Below are positions 1 to 6,349 of a DNA stretch of 7,896 bases, one piece after another (within the stretch, counting starts at the first letter, position 1; every line of letters begins with the position of its first letter). A program made the position numbers and the translations under genes. This DNA comes from Verrucomicrobiales bacterium (GTDB taxonomy: Bacteria > Verrucomicrobiota > Verrucomicrobiia > Verrucomicrobiales > DEV007): the NCBI GenBank assembly GCA_002684575.1, contig NYVP01000130.1, forward strand, positions 3,686 through 11,581. Direction: 5' to 3'. Below the pieces are notes generated by a model that saw nothing but the letters and a program-made list of their open reading frames with translations, had not been told where the DNA came from and searched no databases.

Positions 1-299
1 GAAAAAAATGGGTTATTCTTAGACCGCAAAATAGCTTTAATGTCAATAGTTAAAATATCAAGTTTAAGTTAATATTTAAGATATATCAAATATCAGCTAA
101 TCTTTGCAAGTTTTTATTTTAACTAAAAACGAAAAATAAATGCTAAATATAGGTTAATTTAGCATTTATTAAAAAATAAGCTGTTTTGCGATTAAATTAA
201 ACCCAAGAAATAATTCTCAAAAAAGTATTAATTTAGAATTATTTTAGACTGAAAGTATCTAAAACAAGCTGCTTGAATCGGTTTGATTAAAATAAATCG
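1..299. other. AT-rich non-coding stretch downstream of the metallopeptidase gene
   Basis: No open reading frame with recognisable protein character is visible on either strand. The sequence is strongly A+T rich and lies downstream of the leftward metallopeptidase gene. Its one clear structure is the perfect 14-bp hairpin at 135-170, annotated separately. A weaker 7-bp hairpin (242-248 with 258-264) lacks a T-run on either side. Short repeats such as TTAATTTAG (154-162 and 229-237) look like low-complexity coincidence. The left edge of the window may cut into the leader or tail of another gene, but nothing identifies it. Confidence 0.6.
135..170 (-). terminator. Candidate intrinsic terminator of the leftward secreted-protein operon
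   Basis: Arms AATAAATGCTAAAT (135-148) and ATTTAGCATTTATT (157-170) are perfectly complementary over 14 bp around an 8-base loop. Read on the minus strand, the second arm runs into TTTCGTTTTTAG, giving a U-rich tail, whereas the plus-strand side is followed by A's. The hairpin therefore suits leftward transcription. It lies about 130 bases beyond the metallopeptidase stop codon. The stem has only two G-C pairs, so it may be a weak terminator, or act as a 3'-end stability element. Confidence 0.5.
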
Positions 300-1037
300 C
301 TATTTTTTTGCATCGCCCCAAATCTCCTTTAATACATCATGCAGGAAAGGGTCATGTTTTTGTAATTCTGCTCTAACAAAGGGATAAAAATCATTCCTGT
401 AGAAATACGATTCGGTTCCTTCAGCAAAATATTCTTTATGATTTGTCGTTGCGTAATGCCTTACGCTTTGCCCAGTGTAAAGCATCACTTGATCATAGGA
501 CCCCTTTTTCATTGCCTTCTTATATGAATTAATAATTTCAGGATGATCGAAACTGAGAAATTGGTCATGATAAGAGTGTGCTAATTCATGGAGGATGACG
601 GCTGGATGTTTTAAGAGCTGACCACGAGAAAATAGTGCTTTCGCTTGAGGAATATGAACCATTTTATTTAACCGAGGGTCATGTCCATTTGACTTGAGCC
701 ATCCTACGCTGGGATGATACTGCATTGCGTGTAAAGATGGGTGGCTATGCTCGATCCAAATTTGACAGGTTTTGAGTTTTTTGAGAGCTTCACCTTGAAC
801 AAGGATCGAAATCCTCTGCAGGTGGTTGGCTAGCATTTTTAATGCACGATTTCCCTCTTCGGCATGCTTGCCTTCTAGGAGTGCTGGATCAACGTGGATG
901 GTCCAACCTTCAATTTTTTTGATAACAGGATCAAATCGGATGTTTGATTCTTGGGCTTTCTTATTTGCATTAACACCAACCAAGAGTGTTAGTCCAAAAA
1001 TAAATATCGTGAGTATACCTAATGGGGATTTGAACAT
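300..1037 (-). CDS. Secreted zinc metallopeptidase, anthrax lethal factor-like (M34/ATLF type)
   Basis: The 245-residue product has a Sec signal peptide (hydrophobic residues about 7-22, likely cleavage after VNA at 24). The zinc motif is HELAH at 150-154, with H150 and H154 as ligands and E151 as general base. Downstream, YATTNHKEYFAE (195-206) matches YGRTNEAEFFAE of anthrax lethal factor. This equates Y195 with its catalytic Tyr728 and E202 with the third zinc ligand Glu735. The spacing from first His to Glu (52 residues) is close to the 49 of lethal factor. The catalytic unit is therefore a gluzincin of the ATLF/Pro-Pro endopeptidase type, complete in all visible key residues. No cell-binding domain is present, so this is a stand-alone exported enzyme rather than a toxin. 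It is the last gene of a three-gene secreted operon, 20 bases after the esterase. No Shine-Dalgarno sequence precedes the ATG. The substrate is unknown. Confidence 0.82.
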   Translation of the reverse strand: MFKSPLGILTIFIFGLTLLVGVNANKKAQESNIRFDPVIKKIEGWTIHVDPALLEGKHAEEGNRALKMLANHLQRISILVQGEALKKLKTCQIWIEHSHPSLHAMQYHPSVGWLKSNGHDPRLNKMVHIPQAKALFSRGQLLKHPAVILHELAHSYHDQFLSFDHPEIINSYKKAMKKGSYDQVMLYTGQSVRHYATTNHKEYFAEGTESYFYRNDFYPFVRAELQKHDPFLHDVLKEIWGDAKK

Positions 1038-1057
1038 GAGTATTAATTGTTGATAAG

Positions 1058-2284
1058 TTACTTAAGGTGCTTGTTGGCAAATAATATATAATTTTTCCAA
1101 TCGTAAGAGGTTACATCGTGCTTACCGTCTCTCAAGTGATATCCAATGAGGCCGTGAATGGGGGTGTTTACTTTTGGCATCTTTTTTTGAGGTAACCCTT
1201 CACCTGTGAGCATTCTGTAGACTGGATCTGCATACCTGACTGATAGAAACTCTCCCATAGGGTCCGCCCAAAGATCTTTACTGGCACTTGCTATATATAG
1301 TGGTCGAGGAGCAATAAGACTCATTAAAACGTGTTGATCGAAAGGTAGAGTTTCTTCTTTATCATTGTATTTTTTGAAATTTTCGCAGAACCAGTGAGGA
1401 AAGGATGTGTTGATTCGTTTTACCGTTTCACCAAACTTTCTCTTTGAAAGAGCAGCCCCACCACATCCGGAGTTATTAGAAATGACTAGCGCAAACCTTT
1501 GATCACTTGCTCCTGCCCAAAGTGAAGTTTTGCCTAATCGAGAATGCCCAATTACAGAGACTTTTGATTGGTCTATGGAATTATCTTTTTCAAGAAAATC
1601 CATTATTCTGCTCAACCCCCATGCCCATGCAGAGATAGTGCCCCATTCATTTGGTTTTGGTTTGGAATAATGAGAGTGAACACCATTGTTAAAGTTATCA
1701 TGAAAGTCAGGATCCACTTCTCCACAATATGAGGTAATTAATGCATATCCTTGCCTGGTGATAGCCTCTACATCCCAACGACTGCTGGAGGATCCACGAT
1801 CTTTATCTGAGGCTTTGTTATTTTTTTTACGAGGAACCCATTCTTCTGTGATTTTAATTGAACTCTCAGAGTGAACGGTGTGATTTCCGTTAAAGTTATA
1901 TCCAACAAAAGCTGGAATAGGTTTGTTGATGTCTTTTGGACGGAATACCAAGAGTCTTAGTTTGCATCCCGCAAACGACAGTAATGGTTGGCTCATTATC
2001 ACCTTATCATTAAGGATAACCTTGTCTTCGGTATCGTTAATAACCTGCAGAGTCTTGCGATCAAATTTTGGTGCCTTACCAAACATTTGATTTTCAACTA
2101 TTTTCATGAGAGAGGATCGTTTTTGAGGCCATTGTTTCTTTTCCGAAACGCCCTCAAGCGGATTAGACAATGATATATTAGGAACTTTCGACTCCTCATA
2201 ATTAAAACCCTGTGGGAGGCCTTTGGTTATTTGAACGAATAATAAAAATAAGACTGCTAGAAATATGCTTTTGGACTTATTCAT
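1058..2284 (-). CDS. Secreted CE15-type glucuronoyl esterase (alpha/beta hydrolase)
   Basis: The 408-residue product starts with a Sec signal peptide (about residues 1-22). It is an alpha/beta hydrolase of the bacterial CE15 type. The nucleophile is in GHSRLGK (Ser248), whose following Arg is conserved in the family. AWAWGLSRIMD (about 219-229), the SGCGGAAL segment (272-279) and FPHWF (295-299) are also family hallmarks. The catalytic His is in DGKH (His389). Fungal enzymes carry the acid as a Glu just before the GxGG segment. Here that position is Asn, and Asp337 in ASKDLWADP is the likely acid, as described for some bacterial members. CE15 enzymes cleave ester bonds between 4-O-methyl-glucuronic acid of xylan and lignin alcohols; in a marine bacterium the natural ester may be algal. 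An in-frame TTG lies one codon upstream (2287), but the ATG at 2284 is preferred. The gene lies between the PDZ gene (21 bases before it) and the metallopeptidase gene (20 bases after it). Confidence 0.87.
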   Translation of the reverse strand: MNKSKSIFLAVLFLLFVQITKGLPQGFNYEESKVPNISLSNPLEGVSEKKQWPQKRSSLMKIVENQMFGKAPKFDRKTLQVINDTEDKVILNDKVIMSQPLLSFAGCKLRLLVFRPKDINKPIPAFVGYNFNGNHTVHSESSIKITEEWVPRKKNNKASDKDRGSSSSRWDVEAITRQGYALITSYCGEVDPDFHDNFNNGVHSHYSKPKPNEWGTISAWAWGLSRIMDFLEKDNSIDQSKVSVIGHSRLGKTSLWAGASDQRFALVISNNSGCGGAALSKRKFGETVKRINTSFPHWFCENFKKYNDKEETLPFDQHVLMSLIAPRPLYIASASKDLWADPMGEFLSVRYADPVYRMLTGEGLPQKKMPKVNTPIHGLIGYHLRDGKHDVTSYDWKNYILFANKHLK

Positions 2285-2305
2285 CAATAATAGAGTGTAA
2301 AAGAA

Positions 2306-3028
2306 TTAGGGTTGGGTCGTGCTGTTTGAAGGTTTTTGAGAATCCTTGTTTAAATTATCCTGAAACCATTTATTAAAAGCTTCGATTTTTCTGTCTGCAC
2401 CCAACCCTTCAGGCCTTTCACCTAGTTTAATATCAATTTCCATTTTTTTCATGCTCACACCAAAACCACGTCTAATGTGAAGCTTTACTTGTTCTCCAGA
2501 ACTTTTTGCTCTTATGTATTTTGATAACTCTAGATAAGCTAGTCCTTGTTCAGGGAATTTATTGCCATCTAAACGAGTAATTTGATCTCCAGGCTTAAGT
2601 CCAGCTTTAGATGCTGCCGTATTGGGTACAACGCTAAGTATTCTGACGGCTCTAATGTTTTCAATCTTACCATCATCAACTATTCTCATTGGTGCATCTA
2701 CCATCCTGATTCCTATGAAACCCTCTGGCTTTAAATTGCTACCAATGATTTCCAGCATTGTGGAGCGAAGCCTGTATTTCACTTCAGGGTCTTTTGATTT
2801 AACATAAAACTTGAAGGATTCATCAAGAATGAGATCTCGGTTTTTTTTGCCTTGGTCAATAATAAGATTTTGAGTCTTTTGTCTTATTTCGTAACTTTCA
2901 TTGCCCAGATCGCTAAAAAGTTTTTCTAGATCATTAGGATTTATGTTTTCAATACCTTGGCTCAAACTTATCATGAAAGCGACAAGCGAAATTGTGATGG
3001 TAATGATTAATCTATGCGGTCGATGCAT
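2306..3028 (-). CDS. Exported HEAT-like repeat and PDZ domain protein
   Basis: The 240-residue product has a signal peptide at about 1-25, hydrophobic from residue 7. Residues about 30-95 form a helical HEAT-like region (LGNESYEIRQKTQNLII, then DPEVKYRLRSTMLEII), a style common in exported PVC-group proteins. A PDZ domain follows at about 103-202, with GFIGI as the carboxylate-binding loop, VVPNTAASKAGLKPGDQI as the core, and a basic strand KLHIRR. The C-terminal tail (about 210-240) is polar and ends in a Ser/Thr/Pro-rich stretch. No protease or other catalytic domain is present, so it is probably a periplasmic peptide-binding adaptor. The first possible start is a TTG at 3037, but the ATG at 3028 is better: GAGAA sits just upstream and the signal peptide begins immediately. 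It is first in the operon with the esterase and metallopeptidase. The partner is unknown. Confidence 0.8.
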   Translation of the reverse strand: MHRPHRLIITITISLVAFMISLSQGIENINPNDLEKLFSDLGNESYEIRQKTQNLIIDQGKKNRDLILDESFKFYVKSKDPEVKYRLRSTMLEIIGSNLKPEGFIGIRMVDAPMRIVDDGKIENIRAVRILSVVPNTAASKAGLKPGDQITRLDGNKFPEQGLAYLELSKYIRAKSSGEQVKLHIRRGFGVSMKKMEIDIKLGERPEGLGADRKIEAFNKWFQDNLNKDSQKPSNSTTQP

Positions 3029-3040
3029 ATTTCTCAAAAG

Positions 3041-3069
3041 AGTTTAACACGTATGACAAGTATGTTCAA
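3041..3069 (-). promoter_or_regulatory. Candidate promoter of the PDZ-esterase-peptidase operon
   Basis: On the minus strand TTGAAC (3069-3064) and TAAACT (3046-3041) are separated by 17 bases, each matching four of six sigma-70 consensus positions. The site lies between the terminator of the preceding gene and the ATG at 3028. It would place the transcript start only about six bases before the start codon. Boxes like these arise easily by chance in AT-rich DNA, so this is a candidate only. Confidence 0.35.
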
Positions 3070-3080
3070 TTAATGCAATA

Positions 3081-3116
3081 AAAAGGGTGCACCTCAAAGA
3101 TAAGGTGCACCCTTTT
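3081..3116 (-). terminator. Strong intrinsic terminator after the Gfo/Idh/MocA gene
   Basis: Arms AAAAGGGTGCACCT (3081-3094) and AGGTGCACCCTTTT (3103-3116) are perfectly complementary over 14 bp around an 8-base loop. The stem core is G-C rich. On the minus strand the structure ends in a T-run (TTTTTATT). It begins 26 bases after the oxidoreductase stop codon and separates the hemB-pyrE-oxidoreductase group from the secreted operon. The plus-strand reading also ends in CCCTTTTGCTT, so it could act in both directions, although no rightward gene needs it. Confidence 0.85.
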
Positions 3117-3142
3117 GCTTAAATTAAAGGTTATGGAATTAA

Positions 3143-4468
3143 TTAGATAACCTTGGTTTTCCCTGGAACCGGTCTATTGTAGTTGCCATCTTTATCAGGT
3201 AGGACAGGTGGATTTGAATCCCAACCCAATTCTTCATCATAAGGGAAGACATCTACCTTAGTGTTTAAGCAGTCATCTATTTTTAAAAGTTGCCCAGAAT
3301 ATGTGGCCATACGTCCAAATACCGCAGTCATTGAACTCAAAGCACCATTATCACACTCGTTGAATTCTTTGTCATTTCGAATAGCATCGATGAAGGCTTT
3401 TTTCTGAGTCATTTCTGAACTACCGCCTCCTTGTGCTCTGAATATTTCCTTGCCATCATTATCATAGATTCTGCCTCCATTAATGATTGCGTACCCTTTA
3501 GAACCATGAGCGTGTTCCGAAACACTATTGAATACTCCTGGAATATGACGACATGAGCTGTGCATCCTTACAGAAGGTCCGTCCCACTTTGACCCATAAA
3601 CATATTCGACTTGGTGATGGTCAAAAGTTTCTCCAGTATCAGGGCCATTACGCACCTCACATCCTCCTTTGCCTTGGGCAATTTGAGGGTAGTCACCCAT
3701 AAGCCAGTTGCATACATCTAAGTTATGAATGTGTTGTTCGACAATGTGATCTCCACAAAGCCAATTAAAGTAATACCAGTTCTGTATTTGATACTCCATC
3801 TCTGACTGTCCTTCTCTGCGTGGACGAACCCATGGTGTGCGTCCATCCCAGTAACATCTTAATGAGATCACATCGCCAATAGCACCGTCCTGGATACGTT
3901 TGATGGTTTCAATGTACCTTGCATCATGTCTTCTCTGAAAGCCTACTCCAACTTTTAGGCCTTTAGCCTTAGCCTTTTTGTTAGACTCTAAGAGCATTCT
4001 ACTTCCTCTTCCATCGACAGAACAAGGCTTCTGCATAAATACATGTTTTCCTTGTTCAACGGCATAGTCAAAATGGACTGGTCTAAAGCCTGGTGATGTG
4101 ACCAAGAATACAATATCTACTCCTGAATCAATAACTTTTTGATAAGCATCGACACCTGAAAAAACTCGATCCTTACAATCGACTTTTTCTTTGGTGCCGC
4201 CAGCATTTGATAAAGCTTTGTACTTTCCTTCTGCATTTCTATCAAGGGCATCACCCATAGCCCAGAGCTTAATCTTATCGCCCACGCCAAGCACTTGTCT
4301 GACGTCGCTGGTTCCTTTTCCTCCGCAGCCAACTAGGCCAACTTTAATTTCCTCACTGCCTCCCTGAAATCCTTTTGCTTTTCTGGGCAATGCTGTGGTT
4401 GCAGCAGCTGCTGCTGTGGATGTTTTTATGAAGTTTCTTCGTGTTTTGTCTTTATTGTGACTGTTCAT
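3143..4468 (-). CDS. Tat-exported Gfo/Idh/MocA family oxidoreductase
   Basis: The 441-residue product opens with a twin-arginine signal (TRRNFIK at 9-15, then an Ala/Thr-rich hydrophobic segment to about 27), implying export folded with its NAD(P) cofactor. The Rossmann fold begins with GLVGCGGKG (44-52). The lysine motif reads MQKPC at 145-149, where the family usually has EKP. Further landmarks are VGVGFQRRH (173-181), the YWDGR segment (206-210) and GDHIVEQHIHNLDV (239-252), whose His246 and Asp251 are in the usual catalytic/substrate region. Full-length, Tat-exported members of this subgroup are numerous in Planctomycetota and Verrucomicrobiota, and most have no assigned substrate; sugar or polyol oxidation is the usual assumption. 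The gene begins 56 bases after pyrE. A TACAAT box on the minus strand at 4495-4490 might be a separate -10 element. No Shine-Dalgarno sequence is visible. Confidence 0.9.
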   Translation of the reverse strand: MNSHNKDKTRRNFIKTSTAAAAATTALPRKAKGFQGGSEEIKVGLVGCGGKGTSDVRQVLGVGDKIKLWAMGDALDRNAEGKYKALSNAGGTKEKVDCKDRVFSGVDAYQKVIDSGVDIVFLVTSPGFRPVHFDYAVEQGKHVFMQKPCSVDGRGSRMLLESNKKAKAKGLKVGVGFQRRHDARYIETIKRIQDGAIGDVISLRCYWDGRTPWVRPRREGQSEMEYQIQNWYYFNWLCGDHIVEQHIHNLDVCNWLMGDYPQIAQGKGGCEVRNGPDTGETFDHHQVEYVYGSKWDGPSVRMHSSCRHIPGVFNSVSEHAHGSKGYAIINGGRIYDNDGKEIFRAQGGGSSEMTQKKAFIDAIRNDKEFNECDNGALSSMTAVFGRMATYSGQLLKIDDCLNTKVDVFPYDEELGWDSNPPVLPDKDGNYNRPVPGKTKVI

Positions 4469-4524
4469 TTTATTTTGGTGAGTTAATGAATTGTATTTTT
4501 GTGAATCTATTTTTAATGATAATT

Positions 4525-5133
4525 TTAATTCTGTGAAGTCTCTTTTTCGTTTGTCTCAAAAAGAGTATCTCTGGTGAAAAGAGAAAAAACGTTATATCCG
4601 GCTTCCTCTATTATTTCTTTTCCGCCCTCTTGTCTGTCAACTAGTACAAGAACAAATTCCACTTTTCCGCCTTCATTTTCTATTGCCTCGATAGCTTTAA
4701 GTGTGGATCCGCCGGTAGTTATAACATCATCCAGTGCAACCACTGAATCGCCTTTTTGAAACCCCCCTTCAATTTGTTTACCTTTTCCATGTTCCTTGGC
4801 CGCTTTTCTCACAACAAAAGGTTTTAAAATTTTACTATCTTCGGCCTGATAGCTTGCCATAGATGCTGACAGAGCTATTGGGTCAGCTCCAAGAGTTAAA
4901 CCACCAATGCTTTGGACATTTGTATCCAGTTCTTCACATTTATCGATAATAGTTTTTCTTATTGCAGCTCCTACTAAGCAAGCGCCTTCAGGATCAAGTG
5001 TCGTCAGCCTGCAATCAATGTAGTAGTTGCTTTTTTTACCTGAGGCCAATGTGAAATCACCAGTGAAGAATGATTTCTCTTTGAGAAGTTTATATAAATT
5101 GGAGATTGGGTCCGTATGAGGGAATTCTGGCAT
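4525..5133 (-). CDS. pyrE: Orotate phosphoribosyltransferase
   Basis: The 202-residue product is of ordinary OPRTase length and converts orotate and PRPP to orotidine 5'-monophosphate in pyrimidine synthesis, in the cytoplasm. The PRPP-binding signature VVALDDVITTGGST is at 131-144. The catalytic-loop segment VRKAAKEHGKGKQIEG is at 108-123 with its lysines and His115. The N-terminal FTLASGKKSNYYID (27-40) contributes the usual orotate/PRPP contacts. No key residue is missing. An in-frame stop lies five codons before the ATG, so the start is well fixed. A GAGGA run lies 15 bases upstream, too far for a normal ribosome site. The gene follows hemB after 77 bases on the same strand; no other pyrimidine gene is adjacent. 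Confidence 0.96.
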   Translation of the reverse strand: MPEFPHTDPISNLYKLLKEKSFFTGDFTLASGKKSNYYIDCRLTTLDPEGACLVGAAIRKTIIDKCEELDTNVQSIGGLTLGADPIALSASMASYQAEDSKILKPFVVRKAAKEHGKGKQIEGGFQKGDSVVALDDVITTGGSTLKAIEAIENEGGKVEFVLVLVDRQEGGKEIIEEAGYNVFSLFTRDTLFETNEKETSQN

Positions 5134-5144
5134 CTGATTGATGG

Positions 5145-5172
5145 ATTATCCTCAAAACCTGGCTCTAGTCGA
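5145..5172 (-). promoter_or_regulatory. pyrE: Candidate promoter of pyrE
   Basis: On the minus strand TCGACT (5172-5167, four of six matches to the -35 consensus) and GATAAT (5150-5145, five of six matches to the -10 consensus) are separated by 16 bases. The transcript would start about five bases before the ATG at 5133. This would explain why the GAGGAT run, which overlaps the -10 box, is too far upstream to serve as a ribosome site. pyrE may also be read through from hemB. Confidence 0.33.
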
Positions 5173-5210
5173 GATAAAAGCGACTTCCATATAACTAATA
5201 ATATAATTTA

Positions 5211-6197
5211 TTATTGAGTAAGCCAAGAGGCTGCCTCTTTGGCGTAATAAGTTAAAATAGCGGAGGCTCCGGCTCGATGAATGCCAGTTAAACTCTCCAT
5301 GATTACGGAACGTCTATCTAACCAGCCTGCTGAGCATGCGCTTTCAATCATTAGGTATTCGCCGCTAACCTGATAAGCGGCAATAGGCACCTCAATGCAT
5401 TCATTGAGAGTTGATACAACATCAAGGTAGGGACCCGCGGGCTTTACCATGACAATGTCCGCTCCTTCATCGATGTCGAGCATGACTTCTCTCACCGCCT
5501 CCTTAACATTGGCTGGATCCATTTGATATGTTTTTTTGTCTCCTGCTTTAGGAGCTGAATTTAACGCTCCTCTGAAGGGGCCATAATAAGCTGAAGCAAA
5601 TTTGGCTGAATAACTCATAATGGAAACATTTTCAAAATTTTCATTATCCAATGTAGCTCTAATCGCGCCGACTCTTCCGTCCATCATATCACTAGGGGCA
5701 ATGATGTCCGCCCCAGCTTGCGCATGAGATGCCGCTTGTTTACAGAGAACTTCTAAAGTTTCGTCATTTAAAATTATTCCATCACCACTCACCAAGCCAT
5801 CATGCCCATCACTGTTATAAGGATCTAGTGCCACATCTGTGATTACGGATAATTCTGGAAAACTATCCTTGATCGTTTTAATGGCTCTTTGTACTAATCC
5901 ATTCTCATTGAAGCATTCTTTAGCGTCAGGTGTTTTAAGATTATCTTCAATAGCAGGGAATAAAACAATGGAATGAATTCCCACTGACATTGATTCTTTA
6001 ATTTCATTTAATACTCCTTTAAGGCTCCATCTCATACATCCGGGCATCGAATCGATGGGTTCATCAATTTCTTTGTCGTGGATGAATATAGGCAGAATGA
6101 GTGATTCATGACTGAGTCGGGTTTCCCTACAAAGGCTCCTGATGGCGTCACTTTTACGATTTCGTCTTGGGCGAATTGGTAATCTTTGATTAGTCAT
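5211..6197 (-). CDS. hemB: Delta-aminolevulinic acid dehydratase (porphobilinogen synthase)
   Basis: The 328-residue product is full length and condenses two 5-aminolevulinate molecules to porphobilinogen for heme and other tetrapyrroles, in the cytoplasm. The two Schiff-base lysines are present: K199 in SYSAKFASAYYGPFR and K252 in MVKPAGPYLDVV. The metal-site segment reads DVALDPYNSDGHDG (121-134). It carries Asp and Ala where zinc-dependent enzymes (animals, yeast, many bacteria) have three Cys. This places it with the magnesium/potassium-activated type of plants and Pseudomonas. The N-terminal RPRRNRKSDAIRSL (9-22) is the usual arm that builds the oligomer. The gene diverges from the cupin gene across 152 bases. 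Its ATG has no Shine-Dalgarno sequence upstream. Confidence 0.97.
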   Translation of the reverse strand: MTNQRLPIRPRRNRKSDAIRSLCRETRLSHESLILPIFIHDKEIDEPIDSMPGCMRWSLKGVLNEIKESMSVGIHSIVLFPAIEDNLKTPDAKECFNENGLVQRAIKTIKDSFPELSVITDVALDPYNSDGHDGLVSGDGIILNDETLEVLCKQAASHAQAGADIIAPSDMMDGRVGAIRATLDNENFENVSIMSYSAKFASAYYGPFRGALNSAPKAGDKKTYQMDPANVKEAVREVMLDIDEGADIVMVKPAGPYLDVVSTLNECIEVPIAAYQVSGEYLMIESACSAGWLDRRSVIMESLTGIHRAGASAILTYYAKEAASWLTQ

Positions 6198-6285
6198 TTT
6201 GAATCAACAAAGAAACTGATCACTGAAAGCAGCGCAGCGATCAACTAAATTTGTGCCTCAGTTGAAAAATCTCATGCAATTTTAG

Positions 6286-6306
6286 AGGTATATTACATTT
6301 ATACCT
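6286..6306. promoter_or_regulatory. Inverted repeat, candidate operator between hemB and the cupin operon
   Basis: AGGTATA (6286-6292) and TATACCT (6300-6306) form a perfect 7-bp inverted repeat with a 7-base spacer in the divergent intergenic region. It directly abuts the candidate -35 box of the cupin gene at 6307, a typical place for a dimeric regulator. There is no T-run that would make it a terminator, and no gene ends here. The binding protein is not encoded in this window. Confidence 0.4.
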
Positions 6307-6334
6307 TTGGATTAGTGAGTTATTAGATTAATAT
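6307..6334 (+). promoter_or_regulatory. Candidate promoter of the cupin and peroxidase-methyltransferase operon
   Basis: TTGGAT (6307-6312, four of six matches) and TAATAT (6329-6334, four of six matches) are separated by 16 bases. Transcription would start about eight or nine bases before the cupin ATG. Overlapping AT-rich alternatives, for example TATTAT at 6332-6337, are equally possible for the -10 box. I could not identify a convincing promoter for hemB on the other strand of this region. Confidence 0.35.
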
Positions 6335-6349
6335 TATATCACTTCTTTT

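Noticed and set aside
826..1053. Plus-strand open frame opposite the metallopeptidase
   Set aside because: It lies antisense to the signal peptide and N-terminal part of a well-supported gene and has no recognisable protein character.
2285..2287. TTG as the start codon of the esterase
   Set aside because: It precedes an ATG by a single codon and no ribosome site favours it, so ATG at 2284 was chosen.
3029..3037. TTG at 3037 as the start codon of the PDZ protein
   Set aside because: It would add three residues, overlap the GAGAA stretch and lie within the probable transcript start region; the ATG at 3028 leads straight into the signal peptide.
5167..5185. Short hairpin AGTCG-N9-CGACT between hemB and pyrE as an attenuator
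   Set aside because: Five base pairs with a nine-base loop and no U-tract; one arm overlaps the candidate -35 box of pyrE, so chance is the simpler explanation.
5197..5215. Hairpin AATAATA-N5-TATTATT at the end of hemB as a terminator
   Set aside because: The stem is only seven A-T pairs and overlaps the hemB stop codon with no following T-run, so it is too weak to call.
6218..6243. TGATC-N16-GATCA inverted repeat upstream of hemB as an operator
   Set aside because: The arms are only five bases, the spacing is long, and GATC-containing words recur nearby by chance.
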